From an uncultured Clostridia bacterium (GTDB lineage Bacteria; Bacillota; Clostridia; Peptostreptococcales; Anaerovoracaceae): 26,990 nucleotides of DNA. The translations under genes were made by a program, and so were the position numbers. Shown here one piece after another: positions 1-8,743 of this stretch; the stretch's first letter is position 1, and each line of letters opens with the position of its first letter. The stretch lies in NCBI GenBank assembly GCA_938009115.1, contig CALLHZ010000066.1, forward strand, positions 1 to 26,990, read 5' to 3'. The notes under the pieces were generated by a model, which was not told the origin of the DNA, ran no database searches, and saw only the letters and a program-made list of their open reading frames with translations.

Positions 1-61
1 CCCCAAGGCCCTCCAGCCCTACATGGGCGGGCAGACGGCGCTCACGCCGAAAAAGGCTTAG
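1..61 (+). CDS. serS: Seryl-tRNA synthetase, C-terminal tail (partial)
   Basis: Only the last 19 codons and the stop (59-61) are present, in the frame starting at base 2. The residues PKALQPYMGG match the conserved carboxyl end of bacterial seryl-tRNA synthetases, where a proline-containing strand is followed by a PYMGG-type turn just before the terminus. The enzyme charges tRNA-Ser in the cytosol. A terminator follows immediately, so this is the last gene of a rightward unit that converges on ridA. The identification rests on a very short segment; the rest of the gene lies outside the window. Confidence 0.6.
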   Translation, partial: PKALQPYMGGQTALTPKKA

Positions 62-87
62 CCTTTCGGCAATTCCATAAAAGTATA

Positions 88-126
88 AAAAAAGAGCCTT
101 CCGCAAACGTGCGGGAGGCTCTTTTT
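88..126. terminator. Bidirectional terminator between serS and ridA
   Basis: AGAGCCTTCCGC and GCGGGAGGCTCT form a 12-bp stem with one G-T wobble and a short AAACGT loop. It is preceded by an A-run and followed by a T-run, so it can end transcription in both directions. It sits between two convergent genes. Confidence 0.88.
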
Positions 127-137
127 GCGATGCAGGA

Positions 138-515
138 TTACAGTTCTGCGACGGCTTCGATCTCTACCAGACCACCCTTGGGCAGCGCTGCGACCTGTAC
201 GCAGCTTCTGGCCGGGAAAGCGCCTTCTTTGAAATAGGTGCCGTAGATCGCGTTGACGGCGCCGAAGTTGGCCATATCCGACAGGAAGACAGTGGTCTTG
301 CAGACCTTGTCCATCCCGGTTCCGGCGGCTTCCAGGATCGCCTTGAGGTTTTCAAGAGCCTTCGTGGCCTGCGCCTCGACGCCGGGGCCGGCGAAATCAC
401 CGGTGGCCGGGTCCAGACCCAGCTGACCCGATGTAAAGACCATGTTTCCTACGATCTGTGCCTGGGAATAGGGGCCGATGGCTCCGGGGGCATTTTTTGT
501 TGCGACTGTTTTCAT
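138..515 (-). CDS. ridA: RidA family enamine/imine deaminase
   Basis: The 125-residue product is full length for the RidA (YjgF/YER057c/UK114) family, small cytosolic trimers that hydrolyse reactive enamines and imines, such as 2-aminoacrylate released by PLP enzymes, to ketoacids and ammonia. The family signatures are present: GPYSQA near residue 14, FTSGQLGLDP near 27, and the carboxyl segment PARSCVQVAALPKG. R103 corresponds to the substrate-binding arginine and E120 lies in the conserved VEIEAVA strand. The ATG at 513-515 is preceded by AAGGAGGAAC. It is the last gene of the walR-led run, 20 bases after rsmA, and ends at the two-way terminator. Confidence 0.93.
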   Translation of the reverse strand: MKTVATKNAPGAIGPYSQAQIVGNMVFTSGQLGLDPATGDFAGPGVEAQATKALENLKAILEAAGTGMDKVCKTTVFLSDMANFGAVNAIYGTYFKEGAFPARSCVQVAALPKGGLVEIEAVAEL

Positions 516-535
516 ACTTTGTTCCTCCTTTGGTA

Positions 536-1426
536 TTATCGTATATGCAAGCCCGGCTCTGCCAGGCGGTTTGCCAATGCGGCGAATTCATCAAGGGAAA
601 GGGTCTCGGCCCGGCGAACCGGATCGATCCCGCAGTCCTGCAAAAGCTTTCCGGTGGCCTCCTTGTCCAGGTCGCCGATGCCGGTCAGGGCGTTGTGAAG
701 GGTTTTGCGACGTTGGCCAAAGCCTTTTTTGACACATTCAAAAAACAGCTTTTCCGATATAAGCTCCACCGGCGGTTTTGCCCGGAGCCGCAGATGGATC
801 ACAGCCGAATCGACCTTGGGCGAAGGGAAAAAGGCTTCCTTTGGCACTGTGCACACATAGTCGATCTCGCAAAAATACTGGACGGCCACGGAAAGGGCCC
901 CGTAGGTCCGACTGCCCGGCGGCGCCGCGATCCTCTGGGCGACTTCCTTTTGCACCATGATGGTGATGGAGGCGACGCCGACCCGCTCTTCCAGCAGCTT
1001 CATCAGGATCGGCGTGGTGATATAGTAAGGCAAATTGCCCAGGATGCGGACCTGCTCCGCCAAAGTTCCGTCGGGCAACAGGCGTTCCTGTTCGATGATG
1101 GCCGGAAGATCTGCCTTTAGCACATCCTCGTTGATCACGACCACGTTGGGATAGGGCGCCAGGGTCTCTTTCAGGATGGGGATCAGCTTTTCGTCCACCT
1201 CGATGGCCGTTACTTTTCCTGCGGCAACGGCAGTTCGGGCGGTCATAACACCCATGCCGGGGCCGATCTCGATCACCAGGTCGCCGAGGCCTGCCTGGGA
1301 GCTTTCCACGATTTGATCCACCACGGAAAGATCGGTCAGGAAGTTCTGCCCCAACCGTTTGGCCGTATGAAAATCAAACTTTTTTCCTATTTCCCGGATC
1401 CCTCCGGGGGTATGGAGTTTTCCCAT
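536..1426 (-). CDS. rsmA: 16S rRNA adenine dimethyltransferase RsmA/KsgA
   Basis: The 296-residue protein is an S-adenosylmethionine-dependent methyltransferase that dimethylates two adjacent adenines in the 3'-terminal hairpin of 16S rRNA, a late step in 30S assembly. Visible motifs: LGQNFL at 25-30, SAM-binding motif I VIEIGPGMG at 51-59, the acidic residue of motif II in AIEVDEK, catalytic motif IV NLPYY at 131-135, and FFPSPKVDSAV further on. The ATG at 1426 lies inside rnmV in another frame, giving a 40-base overlap. The start is kept because the segment TPGGIREIGKKF agrees with the usual RsmA amino end. Its Shine-Dalgarno match is weak (ACAGG), which suggests translation coupled to rnmV. 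The rnmV-rsmA pairing is common in Bacillota. Confidence 0.96.
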   Translation of the reverse strand: MGKLHTPGGIREIGKKFDFHTAKRLGQNFLTDLSVVDQIVESSQAGLGDLVIEIGPGMGVMTARTAVAAGKVTAIEVDEKLIPILKETLAPYPNVVVINEDVLKADLPAIIEQERLLPDGTLAEQVRILGNLPYYITTPILMKLLEERVGVASITIMVQKEVAQRIAAPPGSRTYGALSVAVQYFCEIDYVCTVPKEAFFPSPKVDSAVIHLRLRAKPPVELISEKLFFECVKKGFGQRRKTLHNALTGIGDLDKEATGKLLQDCGIDPVRRAETLSLDEFAALANRLAEPGLHIR

Positions 1427-1962
1427 GCCTGTTGCAGCGCCTCCCGTGTGATACCGAATCCGTTAAGTTTTTTTAAAAATGCCGCGGCGTTTCCATCGCC
1501 GATCCCCAGAACCTTGCCCAAAGCAGTCCGCCTCGCCCGAGCCATGGGATCGCCTGTCAGGCCCAGATCCCAAAGGTCCTGGACTGTGTAGCAGGCAGAG
1601 GGCGTTTTGGTGGCGGCGCCGGCGGCATCCAGTGCTCTTCGGATCGATGCCGCATCGGCGTTTTCAATGCCGATATCCCCGTTTTTCCCCGCCTCCTCCG
1701 CCGTCAGATAGGCCTGCCCGGCCTCGGGGAAAAGACGGGTGAGGCGCCGCCGGATCTCCCGCCCCGCGTGATCCGGGTCTGTAAACAGGATGATCCCCTG
1801 TTCTCTATAAGCCTTCCCGATCAATTCAATGGTCCCGGGCCGGATCCCGTATCCGTGAGTGGCGATGGTCAAGGCATCCACCGCACGGTGGACCGCTGCT
1901 TCATCATCCCGTCCCTCCACCACGATGACCTGTCGGATCGAAGGCCGATTCTCGTTAATCAT
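1387..1962 (-). CDS. rnmV: Ribonuclease M5
   Basis: The 191-residue protein has an amino-terminal Toprim domain typical of RNase M5, which cuts the 5S rRNA precursor to its mature ends in Bacillota, usually with ribosomal protein L18 bound. The Toprim catalytic glutamate is E16 in VVEGRDDE and the metal-binding DxD is D62/D64 in FTDPDHAGREIRRR. The carboxyl half (TGDPMARARRTALGKVLGIGDGNA) is the M5-specific part. The ATG overlaps the end of the divIC gene by eight bases (ATGATTAA), and the 3' end overlaps rsmA, so all three are probably translationally coupled. Confidence 0.94.
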   Translation of the reverse strand: MINENRPSIRQVIVVEGRDDEAAVHRAVDALTIATHGYGIRPGTIELIGKAYREQGIILFTDPDHAGREIRRRLTRLFPEAGQAYLTAEEAGKNGDIGIENADAASIRRALDAAGAATKTPSACYTVQDLWDLGLTGDPMARARRTALGKVLGIGDGNAAAFLKKLNGFGITREALQQAWENSIPPEGSGK

Positions 1963-2449
1963 CGGGTTTCGCGTCGCTTTCTTCGGCCGGGGCCATTTCG
2001 ACTGTCTCAGGCGGGGCCACCGGGATCACATACATGATCTCTCCCGGAAAGATCATATGAAGCTCGGACCGGGCCTCCTGTTCGATGTATTCTTCGTTGT
2101 CCAGCTGGGACAATTCGTTTTCCAAAGCGTTCTGCTTTTGGACCAGGGCGTCCAGTTCTGCCTGGGTCTCCTGTTTTTCCTTGTGCAGATTCCAAAGGTT
2201 GATTCCGGCAGACACCACGACGGCCGCCACGAACAATACGCCGGCGGTGCAAAAGATCACAAAACGCCGCCGTTTGGCTGCTTTTCGCCGGGAAAAGGCG
2301 TCCTTTTCTGCAGGCTTTTTCTTTTCCAGCTTCTCTTTTCTTTTTTCCCGGCGCTCTCTCCGGACGGCTTCGAAGTCGATCACTTCGTCATATGCCGGCG
2401 CGCCGCGCTTGCTGGTATCCTTCATGGCCTCTGCCGCCCGGCGGCTCAT
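1955..2449 (-). CDS. divIC: Septum formation initiator, FtsB/DivIC-like
   Basis: The 164-residue product has a long basic cytosolic segment (1-62, rich in K, R and E), one membrane span at about 63-86, a coiled coil at about 88-120 with repeated LxxxxN and LxxE spacing, and the conserved short motif EYIEQEARSEL near 120-130. This is the layout of FtsB/DivIC proteins, single-pass components of the division complex that partner with DivIB/FtsQ and FtsL. The acidic tail after residue 145 is not typical of the core family. It starts in the ATGA overlap with the walK stop. Placement behind a WalRK pair links division to envelope sensing. DivIC rather than FtsL is chosen from the motif after the coil. 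Confidence 0.85.
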   Translation of the reverse strand: MSRRAAEAMKDTSKRGAPAYDEVIDFEAVRRERREKRKEKLEKKKPAEKDAFSRRKAAKRRRFVIFCTAGVLFVAAVVVSAGINLWNLHKEKQETQAELDALVQKQNALENELSQLDNEEYIEQEARSELHMIFPGEIMYVIPVAPPETVEMAPAEESDAKPDD

Positions 2450-4281
2450 TCGATGTCGCGCTTTCCCCTGCGGGACGCCAGGGGGATCTTGATCATGATC
2501 TCGGTCCCTTCGCCGTCCCGGCTCCGGGCCTCGATCGTGCCGTGGTGCTCCTCCACGATCTGTTTGGTGATAGCCAGTCCAAGCCCCGTGCCGCCCATGG
2601 CCCGGGAGCGGGCTTTGTCCACCCGGTAAAACCGCTCGAAGATCCTGGGAAGCTCTGCTTCGGGTATGCCGATCCCGTTGTCCCGGACCACGATGTGGGC
2701 CAGGGAGTTCTTCACGTAAGCGTCCACGTCGATGCGGCCGCCCCGGTCGGTGTATTTGATGGCGTTGGACAGCACGTTCATCAGCACCTGCTCAAACCGG
2801 TCCCGGTCGATCAGGACCCGGATCTCTTTCTCGCTGTCGTAGGTGAGATTGAGCTGCTGTTTTTTCTGCCGGACCGTCATGTCTACTTTCGTGGCCACGG
2901 TATTGAGCAGGGCCAAAAGATTGCTCTCTTTGATATTCCACTTTTCCTGACGGTGATCCAGCCTGGAGAGCTGCAGCAGATCCTTGACCAGCCGGTTCAT
3001 CCGGTCCGCTTCCGTATCTACGATGTTCAGGAATTTCACGGCGGTCTCCCGGTCGTCCAGGGCGCCGTCCAGTAATGTTTCCGTGTAGCTTTTAATGGTA
3101 GTCAGCGGTGTTTTGAGCTCATGGGACACGTTGGCTACGAAGTCTGTCTGCATGTCCTCCAGCTTCTGGCGCTCTGTGATGTCCTGCATGATGATGATGA
3201 TACCCACGTCTTTGCCGTCGTCATCCTTGAAACGGTCATAGCGTACAGCCAGTGTGGTGGCGCCGTAATCGAAGGTATCCTCGCCACCTTCGGTCCTGCA
3301 GTTTTCTTTGATATAATCCAGCTTCATCCGGGGGGAAATGTGCCCCAGCAGGGCGTCATAGGATACCTCGGTCAAATCCTCCTCTTCGCCGATGCGCAGG
3401 ATGTCCCGGGCGGCCGGGTTGGCGTGGATCACCATGCCCTCCAGATCGATGGCGATCAGCCCGTCAGCCATGTAGGTGAGGATCGTCTCCAGCTTGTTCT
3501 TTTCGTTGGAAATCTCCGATAAGGTATAGTCCAGCTTCTCCCGGAGCAAATTGAACATCTGGGCCAGCTGGCCGATCTCGTCATCGGATTTCACCTGGAC
3601 CTGCTGGCTGAAATCCCCCTGGGACATGCGCTGCACCGTGCGGGTGACGTCGTTGATAGGCACCGTGATGCTTCTGGCAATCACAAAGCCAAGCAATACC
3701 GTTACGAGCAGGGCAATGAGCATGGCCTGAACGAAGATCAGCTTGGACTGGAAAAGAAAGCTGCTGATGCTGGACAGATCGGCCCGGACGTACACCAGGC
3801 CGGACACTGTGCCGTTCTGCCCCGAAAGAATAGGATAGCAGAGGTTTTTGACCGGTATGTCCCCCGAAATGACCGAATCGGATTCGCTGTTTTCACCGGA
3901 CACAAAGGTGTTGAGCAGAATGGCGGGATCAAAGACGTCCCGGGCGTCCCGACCCACGATATTGGGATTCGTGGAGGCGCAAACCGTAAAGTCCCGGCAA
4001 ACGACCGACAGCTCCTCGGCGAAGCTGCGGCTCCAGTTTTCGTCCAGATTGGCTTGGATCTCGGCGGTGTTGTCCGACAGCTCTTCGTAGCGCCCCAGGG
4101 ACGTGAGCAGATTGCTCTCGTGGATGGTTCTGGTGAGATTGTCCCGCACGGCGTCGATCTGATAGGTTTTCATCTGGTCCAGCAGAAAGACGGAAACGAT
4201 GGTCATGGCGATAAAGACCAGCAAAAAATAAATCAGTACGATTCGCCATCTGACACTGCTGCGCTGCCTGACCCTGTTCAT
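2446..4281 (-). CDS. walK: Sensor histidine kinase, WalK/VicK type
   Basis: The 611-residue kinase has the WalK layout: membrane span 13-34, an extracytoplasmic sensor domain of about 145 residues, second span 180-203, HAMP 204-256, PAS 262-370, HisKA with phosphoacceptor H387 in NVSHELKTPLTT, and an ATPase domain with the N box (NVLSNAIKYT), G1 (DNGIGIP), F box (FERFYRVD) and G2 (GGTGLGLAI). WalK autophosphorylates and passes phosphate to WalR, controlling cell wall hydrolases and growth in Bacillota. The gene starts three bases after walR. The usual downstream partners walH, walI and walJ are absent; divIC follows instead. Confidence 0.93.
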   Translation of the reverse strand: MNRVRQRSSVRWRIVLIYFLLVFIAMTIVSVFLLDQMKTYQIDAVRDNLTRTIHESNLLTSLGRYEELSDNTAEIQANLDENWSRSFAEELSVVCRDFTVCASTNPNIVGRDARDVFDPAILLNTFVSGENSESDSVISGDIPVKNLCYPILSGQNGTVSGLVYVRADLSSISSFLFQSKLIFVQAMLIALLVTVLLGFVIARSITVPINDVTRTVQRMSQGDFSQQVQVKSDDEIGQLAQMFNLLREKLDYTLSEISNEKNKLETILTYMADGLIAIDLEGMVIHANPAARDILRIGEEEDLTEVSYDALLGHISPRMKLDYIKENCRTEGGEDTFDYGATTLAVRYDRFKDDDGKDVGIIIIMQDITERQKLEDMQTDFVANVSHELKTPLTTIKSYTETLLDGALDDRETAVKFLNIVDTEADRMNRLVKDLLQLSRLDHRQEKWNIKESNLLALLNTVATKVDMTVRQKKQQLNLTYDSEKEIRVLIDRDRFEQVLMNVLSNAIKYTDRGGRIDVDAYVKNSLAHIVVRDNGIGIPEAELPRIFERFYRVDKARSRAMGGTGLGLAITKQIVEEHHGTIEARSRDGEGTEIMIKIPLASRRGKRDIE

Positions 4282-4284
4282 CCG

Positions 4285-4995
<711 letters not shown>

Positions 4996-5000
4996 ACGCT

Positions 5001-5007
5001 CCTCCTT
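5001..5007 (-). promoter_or_regulatory. Ribosome binding site fixing the walR start
   Basis: AAGGAGG on the minus strand, five bases from the ATG at 4993-4995. It decides for the shorter walR product over the upstream ATG at 5034. Confidence 0.9.
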
Positions 5008-5015
5008 AACGATTA

Positions 5016-5024
5016 AGTATACCA
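5016..5024 (-). promoter_or_regulatory. Extended -10 promoter for the walR operon
   Basis: On the minus strand TGG TATACT gives a TGn-extended -10 with five of six consensus bases. No good -35 is seen at 16-18 bases upstream, consistent with an extended -10 type. The predicted transcript start near 5009 leaves only about 14 bases of leader, just enough for the AAGGAGG site. It lies directly after the terminator of the preceding operon. Confidence 0.7.
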
Positions 5025-5030
5025 TACCCT

Positions 5031-5070
5031 TCAAAAAAAATACACTCCGGAAAGGCTCCCTTCCGGAGTG
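5031..5070 (-). terminator. Terminator of the transketolase-sorC operon
   Basis: CACTCCGGAA (5043-5052) and TTCCGGAGTG (5061-5070) form a perfect 10-bp stem with an eight-base loop. On the minus strand it is followed by TATTTTTTTT (5033-5042), the U-tract of an intrinsic terminator. It separates the sorC stop from the walR promoter. Confidence 0.92.
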
Positions 5071-5083
5071 CTTCGTGGGCTCT

Positions 5084-6022
5084 TCAGTTTTTATTCAGCA
5101 AAGCTTCGGCTAATCCGTCGTCGATGACCAGAGAATTGATGTACCCGGCCCGGACAGCGGCGCTCACGGCCGCAGCCTTTCGGGCCGAAACGGCGATGCC
5201 GATGGTCCAGCGGATTTTTTTGAGGGTGTCCAGGGGCGGCGATACGGCGTTTTTGCCGGGGATCGGGATTTCTTTCCCCTCCTCGTCGAACATTCGGGCC
5301 AGCAGATGGCCTTGGGCTCCTTTTTCCTTCAGCATTTTCCATTCATGGGGAAGCACGCTCTCCGTAGTGGACAGGATGGAATTCTTGTCTCCCACGGAAC
5401 CGATCCCCATGATGGCGATATCGGCGATGTTGATCTTCTCCATGGTGGAAACGATCCGGGGCTCTTCCAGAAAATGAGCCGCCATGAGCTCGCTGTTCAC
5501 AAAGACCGGCGCAAAGATATTGGAATATCCGGCGCCCAGCTTTTGAGCGATCTTCATGGAGATCTCGATGCCGTCCTGCTGCGGATTGCCTGCAGCCAGG
5601 CAGCCGACCATCTGGACCACGTGAACGTTGTTGTAGGTCCTGGGCTCCAGGACCTGGGCCAGATAGGTGATGGCGCTGCCCCAGGAAACGGCCAGCACCA
5701 GATTGCTGTCCAGCACGCTGTGCAGGAAGTTGGCGGCTGCCGTGGAACAGCTTTTCAGCGTGTCCTGATAGCCTGCCCGGCTGTCGATGACGATGCAGTT
5801 CTTGAGCCCGTAGGCTTCCCGCACCGCTTCCGACAGCTCGTAGTTTTTCGCGATAGGGCTGTGGATGATGATCTCCACGATCTTCCGCTGCCGAGCCTCT
5901 TCCAGCAATCTGGACACCGTTGGCCGGGATATGTTGAATATCTTTGCGATCTCCTGCTGGTTCAGATTCTGCTGATAGTAAAGCTCGGCGACCTGAACCA
6001 GGAATTCATCTTTCTGGCTCAT
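5084..6022 (-). CDS. SorC/DeoR-type sugar-responsive transcription regulator
   Basis: The 312-residue protein has an amino-terminal helix-turn-helix at about 12-50 (LNQQEIAKIFNISRPTVSRLL) and a SorC-type sugar-binding domain over the rest, recognisable from AVSWGSAITYLAQ, VVQMVGCLAAGNPQQDG, IMGIGSVGDKNSIL and the end segment WTIGIAVSARKAAAVSAAVRAGYINSLVIDD. These regulators are usually tetramers whose binding to operators changes when a phosphorylated sugar is bound. It is the last gene of the transketolase-aldolase operon, eight bases after the aldolase stop, with AGGAGCGGGT before its ATG. It is the natural candidate to bind the palindromes at 8675-8690 and 8814-8831. The effector cannot be read from sequence. 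Confidence 0.9.
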   Translation of the reverse strand: MSQKDEFLVQVAELYYQQNLNQQEIAKIFNISRPTVSRLLEEARQRKIVEIIIHSPIAKNYELSEAVREAYGLKNCIVIDSRAGYQDTLKSCSTAAANFLHSVLDSNLVLAVSWGSAITYLAQVLEPRTYNNVHVVQMVGCLAAGNPQQDGIEISMKIAQKLGAGYSNIFAPVFVNSELMAAHFLEEPRIVSTMEKINIADIAIMGIGSVGDKNSILSTTESVLPHEWKMLKEKGAQGHLLARMFDEEGKEIPIPGKNAVSPPLDTLKKIRWTIGIAVSARKAAAVSAAVRAGYINSLVIDDGLAEALLNKN

Positions 6023-6030
6023 ACCCGCTC

Positions 6031-6705
6031 CTATTTTCTTGTCACGAGGTCTTTGGGAATGGTCGGCGTTCCTTGTCCGTAGTACTTGAATACCTCGATG
6101 GATTGCTCGATCTGCTCCGGGGTCATTTTCTTCGTTTCACCGCAGGCCCGGGCTGCCAGATAGCACTTGGCGGCTTCTTCCAGGTAGACAGCGGCGTACA
6201 GCGACTGCTTCAGATTCTTGCCGATGGTCATAACGCCGTGGTGGGCCAGGATCACAGCCAGACCGTCGCCGATGTACTTGACGGTGTCGATGCCCATGTC
6301 GATGCTGCCGGCGGAGCTGTAAGGAGTGACGGGAACGGGGCCGGCAGTGGCATTGGCCAGAGTGGTCAGGTTCACCTCGAATTCATCCTGCACAAGGCCC
6401 ACAGCGGTGGCATAGGGCTGATGGGTGTGGATGACGGCGTTGACGTCGGGACGGTTCTGGAAAATATAAAGGATCGCTTCCGTATCCGAAGAAGGCTTCC
6501 GGGTCCCTTCGATGATCTTCCCCTGCAGGTCCATCACCAGGATATCATCCTCGGTCAGGTCTTCGTAGATCATGCCCGAGGGGGTCACAAGGATCTCTCC
6601 GCTTTCCATGCGGACGGACACGTTGCCGCCGGACAGGGCGATGAGCCCATAGCGGTCCAGGTTCATGCCGGCTTTGATGATTTCTCTTTTGGTTGCTTCA
6701 AACAT
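6031..6705 (-). CDS. Class II aldolase / L-ribulose-5-phosphate 4-epimerase family
   Basis: The 224-residue protein is a full-length class II aldolase/adducin-fold enzyme, a zinc enzyme that cleaves or epimerises sugar phosphates. The phosphate-binding segments GGNVS (26-30) and TPSG (41-44) are present, as are zinc ligands H93 and H95 in HTH and a third in LAHHG (H156). The active-site position after PSS is aspartate (PSSDT, D74), as in the AraD/UlaF 4-epimerases, whereas L-fuculose-phosphate aldolase has glutamate there. This leans toward epimerase chemistry, but aldolase activity cannot be excluded. It lies 14 bases after the transketolase C subunit and shares its operon, with AGGAAA as ribosome binding site. 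Confidence 0.88.
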   Translation of the reverse strand: MFEATKREIIKAGMNLDRYGLIALSGGNVSVRMESGEILVTPSGMIYEDLTEDDILVMDLQGKIIEGTRKPSSDTEAILYIFQNRPDVNAVIHTHQPYATAVGLVQDEFEVNLTTLANATAGPVPVTPYSSAGSIDMGIDTVKYIGDGLAVILAHHGVMTIGKNLKQSLYAAVYLEEAAKCYLAARACGETKKMTPEQIEQSIEVFKYYGQGTPTIPKDLVTRK

Positions 6706-6719
6706 GGTGGATTTCCTTT

Positions 6720-7709
6720 CTATACAAACGTGTAGTCTTCGAAACGGACGGCTTCCAGCTCACCCTCTTCAATACCCAGGTCTTTGCCGATGAGTTTTTC
6801 CACGGCGCCGATCAGAGAATAGGCGTCCATCTTATATTGCTTGATCAGGTACATCTTGGATGCGCCCTGAGCGTACTGATCCTGGAGCCCCAGTTTCAGG
6901 AGTTTGGTGCTCAGCCCGTGCTCGGCGATCACTTCGGCCACGTTGGTCCCAAGACCGCCCATGGTGGTGTGGTTTTCGTAGGAAATGGCACCGTAGCGAA
7001 CTTTTTTGAGGGCGTCCACGACCTGCGGATCCGTAAAGGGCTTCAGCGTCGATATGTGGAGATGCTGGACAGAGACCCCTCTTTTTTCCATCACTTTGAT
7101 AGCTTTGAGCGCTTCTTCGGTGCAGATGCTTTCCGAGAAGATAGCGACGTCGGTGCCTTCGGAGCAGATCCTGGCGTGGTTGAAGCGGATGATCTCATTG
7201 GCCGGGAAAAGCCGGGGAACTTCTTTGCGAAGCATCCGGATAAAAGCGGGACCGCCGGCCTCGTGGGCCATTTTCAGGATCCCTTCGATATCAGTGGCGT
7301 CACCCATGGAGTAAATACGCATATTAGGCACGGCCCGCAGCACGCCCACGTCGTTGATCATCTGGTGAGACACGCCGCCGGGGGTCATGATCCCGGGGAG
7401 AAAGCCCACGAAGGTGACGGGCAGATTGCTGTAGGCTACGGACATTTCCAGCTGGTCCAGCACCCGGCGATACAAGAAAACGCCAAAGGAGTGCAGGTAG
7501 GGCAGAAAGCCCTCTCTGGCAAGGCCTGCGGCCCAGCCCACCATGTTCTGCTCTGTAAGTCCCATGGAAAAATATTGCTTAGGCAGGACGTTTCTGAATT
7601 CCTTGACCTCGCAGGAGCTGCCCAGATCGGCGGAAAGCACCACAGCTTCGGGATGTTCCTGGGCCCAGCGTATCATGCTGGCGGAGTGTACGTTCAATTC
7701 CATTTTCAT
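6720..7709 (-). CDS. Transketolase C-terminal (pyrimidine-binding) subunit
   Basis: The 329-residue protein carries the Pyr domain and transketolase carboxyl domain of a split transketolase. The glutamate that activates the thiamine aminopyrimidine is E53 in GLTEQNMVGWAAGLA. The GGVSHQMINDVGVLRAVPNM stretch is the usual substrate-side loop with its conserved histidine. The last third is the carboxyl domain. It pairs with the upstream N subunit, 26 bases away, to form a thiamine diphosphate enzyme that moves two-carbon ketol units between sugar phosphates. A second ATG two codons in is possible; GAGAGG stands eight bases before the first. It is slightly longer than typical split C subunits of about 310 residues. 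Confidence 0.92.
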   Translation of the reverse strand: MKMELNVHSASMIRWAQEHPEAVVLSADLGSSCEVKEFRNVLPKQYFSMGLTEQNMVGWAAGLAREGFLPYLHSFGVFLYRRVLDQLEMSVAYSNLPVTFVGFLPGIMTPGGVSHQMINDVGVLRAVPNMRIYSMGDATDIEGILKMAHEAGGPAFIRMLRKEVPRLFPANEIIRFNHARICSEGTDVAIFSESICTEEALKAIKVMEKRGVSVQHLHISTLKPFTDPQVVDALKKVRYGAISYENHTTMGGLGTNVAEVIAEHGLSTKLLKLGLQDQYAQGASKMYLIKQYKMDAYSLIGAVEKLIGKDLGIEEGELEAVRFEDYTFV

Positions 7710-7735
7710 GTCAGATTCCTCTCTTTCCTGTGACC

Positions 7736-8644
7736 CTACATCGATTCCATGAATGCGATGGCTTCCTCGACCTCTTGGCCTGCCTTGAATCCCACAAAGT
7801 GCAGATTGGGTTCTCTCTTTTCCAGGAACGGCATGCCGCAGGAGGGAGAAGTTCTGCAGATGATGACCAGGGGACGGTCCGGATGCTCTGTTTCAGCGGC
7901 GTCCCGAATGGCTTGAATGTCATGGCCGTCCACTTCCACCGTCACGGCGCCAAAGGCCTCGAAACGGGTTTTGAGTGGCTCGATCCCCATGATATCCTGG
8001 GTAAAGCCTTCGATCTGGTGGCCGTTGGCGTCACAGACGAGAACGAAATTGCCCAGTTTATACTGAGAAGCTACCTGGATCGCTTCCCAGGTCTGGCCTT
8101 CCTGAAGCTCTCCGTCGGACATGTAGCAGTAAACAATGCCTTCTTCGCCCTTGAGCTTCCGGGCGTGGGCTGTGCCGCAGGCTACACTGATGGTCTGCGC
8201 CAGGGACCCGGCGTTGGTTTCAAAGCCGGGGGAGTGCTCGGCGCCGATCATTTCGAAGACCCAGCCGTCTTCGTTGAAGTGCTCCACGGCTTCCCATTTC
8301 ATTCTGCCGCAGGCTGCCAGTGTGCAATACAATACGCCGGCATAATGGGCGGGCGACAGGAAAAAGCGATCGTAGCCTGCCGTAGTCGGTCCATTGTACA
8401 AGGCCCCTCTGGGATAAGTCATATTATCGGCGCTGGGCACGCCGGGGAAACGGATCCCGTCGGGATTCCCTTCGCTTTCGCCCAGATTCATCACTGCCAA
8501 ATAAAGCGTAGACAGCGCATCGGCGGCGGAACAGGCCTGGCCCAAATAGCATCCGCCCCGTTCGATGGCGAATTTCAGGACCTGTTTGCGCACTTTGTTG
8601 GCGACTTGCTTGATCTCTTCGTTCGTATAGGTTTTCTTTACCAT
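7736..8644 (-). CDS. Transketolase N-terminal (TPP-binding) subunit, divergent
   Basis: The 302-residue protein is the PP domain of a split transketolase. The thiamine diphosphate and metal motif runs from SDGELQEGQ (176-184) to DAN (205-207), where most relatives have GDGE and NxN. H100 in SPAH replaces the usual SKGH. The amino-terminal signature sGHpGGSLS is altered to GGCYLGQACS, so the normally invariant substrate histidine aligns with Y33. A segment at about 55-92 is longer than in typical split subunits of 270-280 residues. AAGGGGGG precedes the ATG by seven bases. It is the first gene of the operon and pairs with the C subunit. The altered residues suggest an unusual donor or acceptor sugar. 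Confidence 0.9.
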   Translation of the reverse strand: MVKKTYTNEEIKQVANKVRKQVLKFAIERGGCYLGQACSAADALSTLYLAVMNLGESEGNPDGIRFPGVPSADNMTYPRGALYNGPTTAGYDRFFLSPAHYAGVLYCTLAACGRMKWEAVEHFNEDGWVFEMIGAEHSPGFETNAGSLAQTISVACGTAHARKLKGEEGIVYCYMSDGELQEGQTWEAIQVASQYKLGNFVLVCDANGHQIEGFTQDIMGIEPLKTRFEAFGAVTVEVDGHDIQAIRDAAETEHPDRPLVIICRTSPSCGMPFLEKREPNLHFVGFKAGQEVEEAIAFMESM

Positions 8645-8674
8645 GAATAAGCCCCCCTTAGGTTCTATTTGTGA

Positions 8675-8690
8675 ATGAACAGATGTTCAT
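8675..8690. promoter_or_regulatory. Palindromic operator candidate, transketolase side
   Basis: ATGAACA-GA-TGTTCAT has perfect seven-base arms. Its centre lies about 25 bases downstream of the predicted minus-strand transcript start near 8708, a position that suits repression. The SorC-type regulator of the operon is the likely binder (inference). Confidence 0.6.
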
Positions 8691-8714
8691 ATACAGAACG
8701 TATGTTACATCTGG

Positions 8715-8743
8715 ATTATGGCATACCTTCCGGGGTTTGTCAA
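8715..8743 (-). promoter_or_regulatory. Sigma-A promoter for the transketolase operon
   Basis: On the minus strand TTGACA (8738-8743), a 17-base spacer and CATAAT (8715-8720). Eleven of the twelve consensus bases match. The predicted start is near 8708, giving a leader of about 64 bases. Confidence 0.85.
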
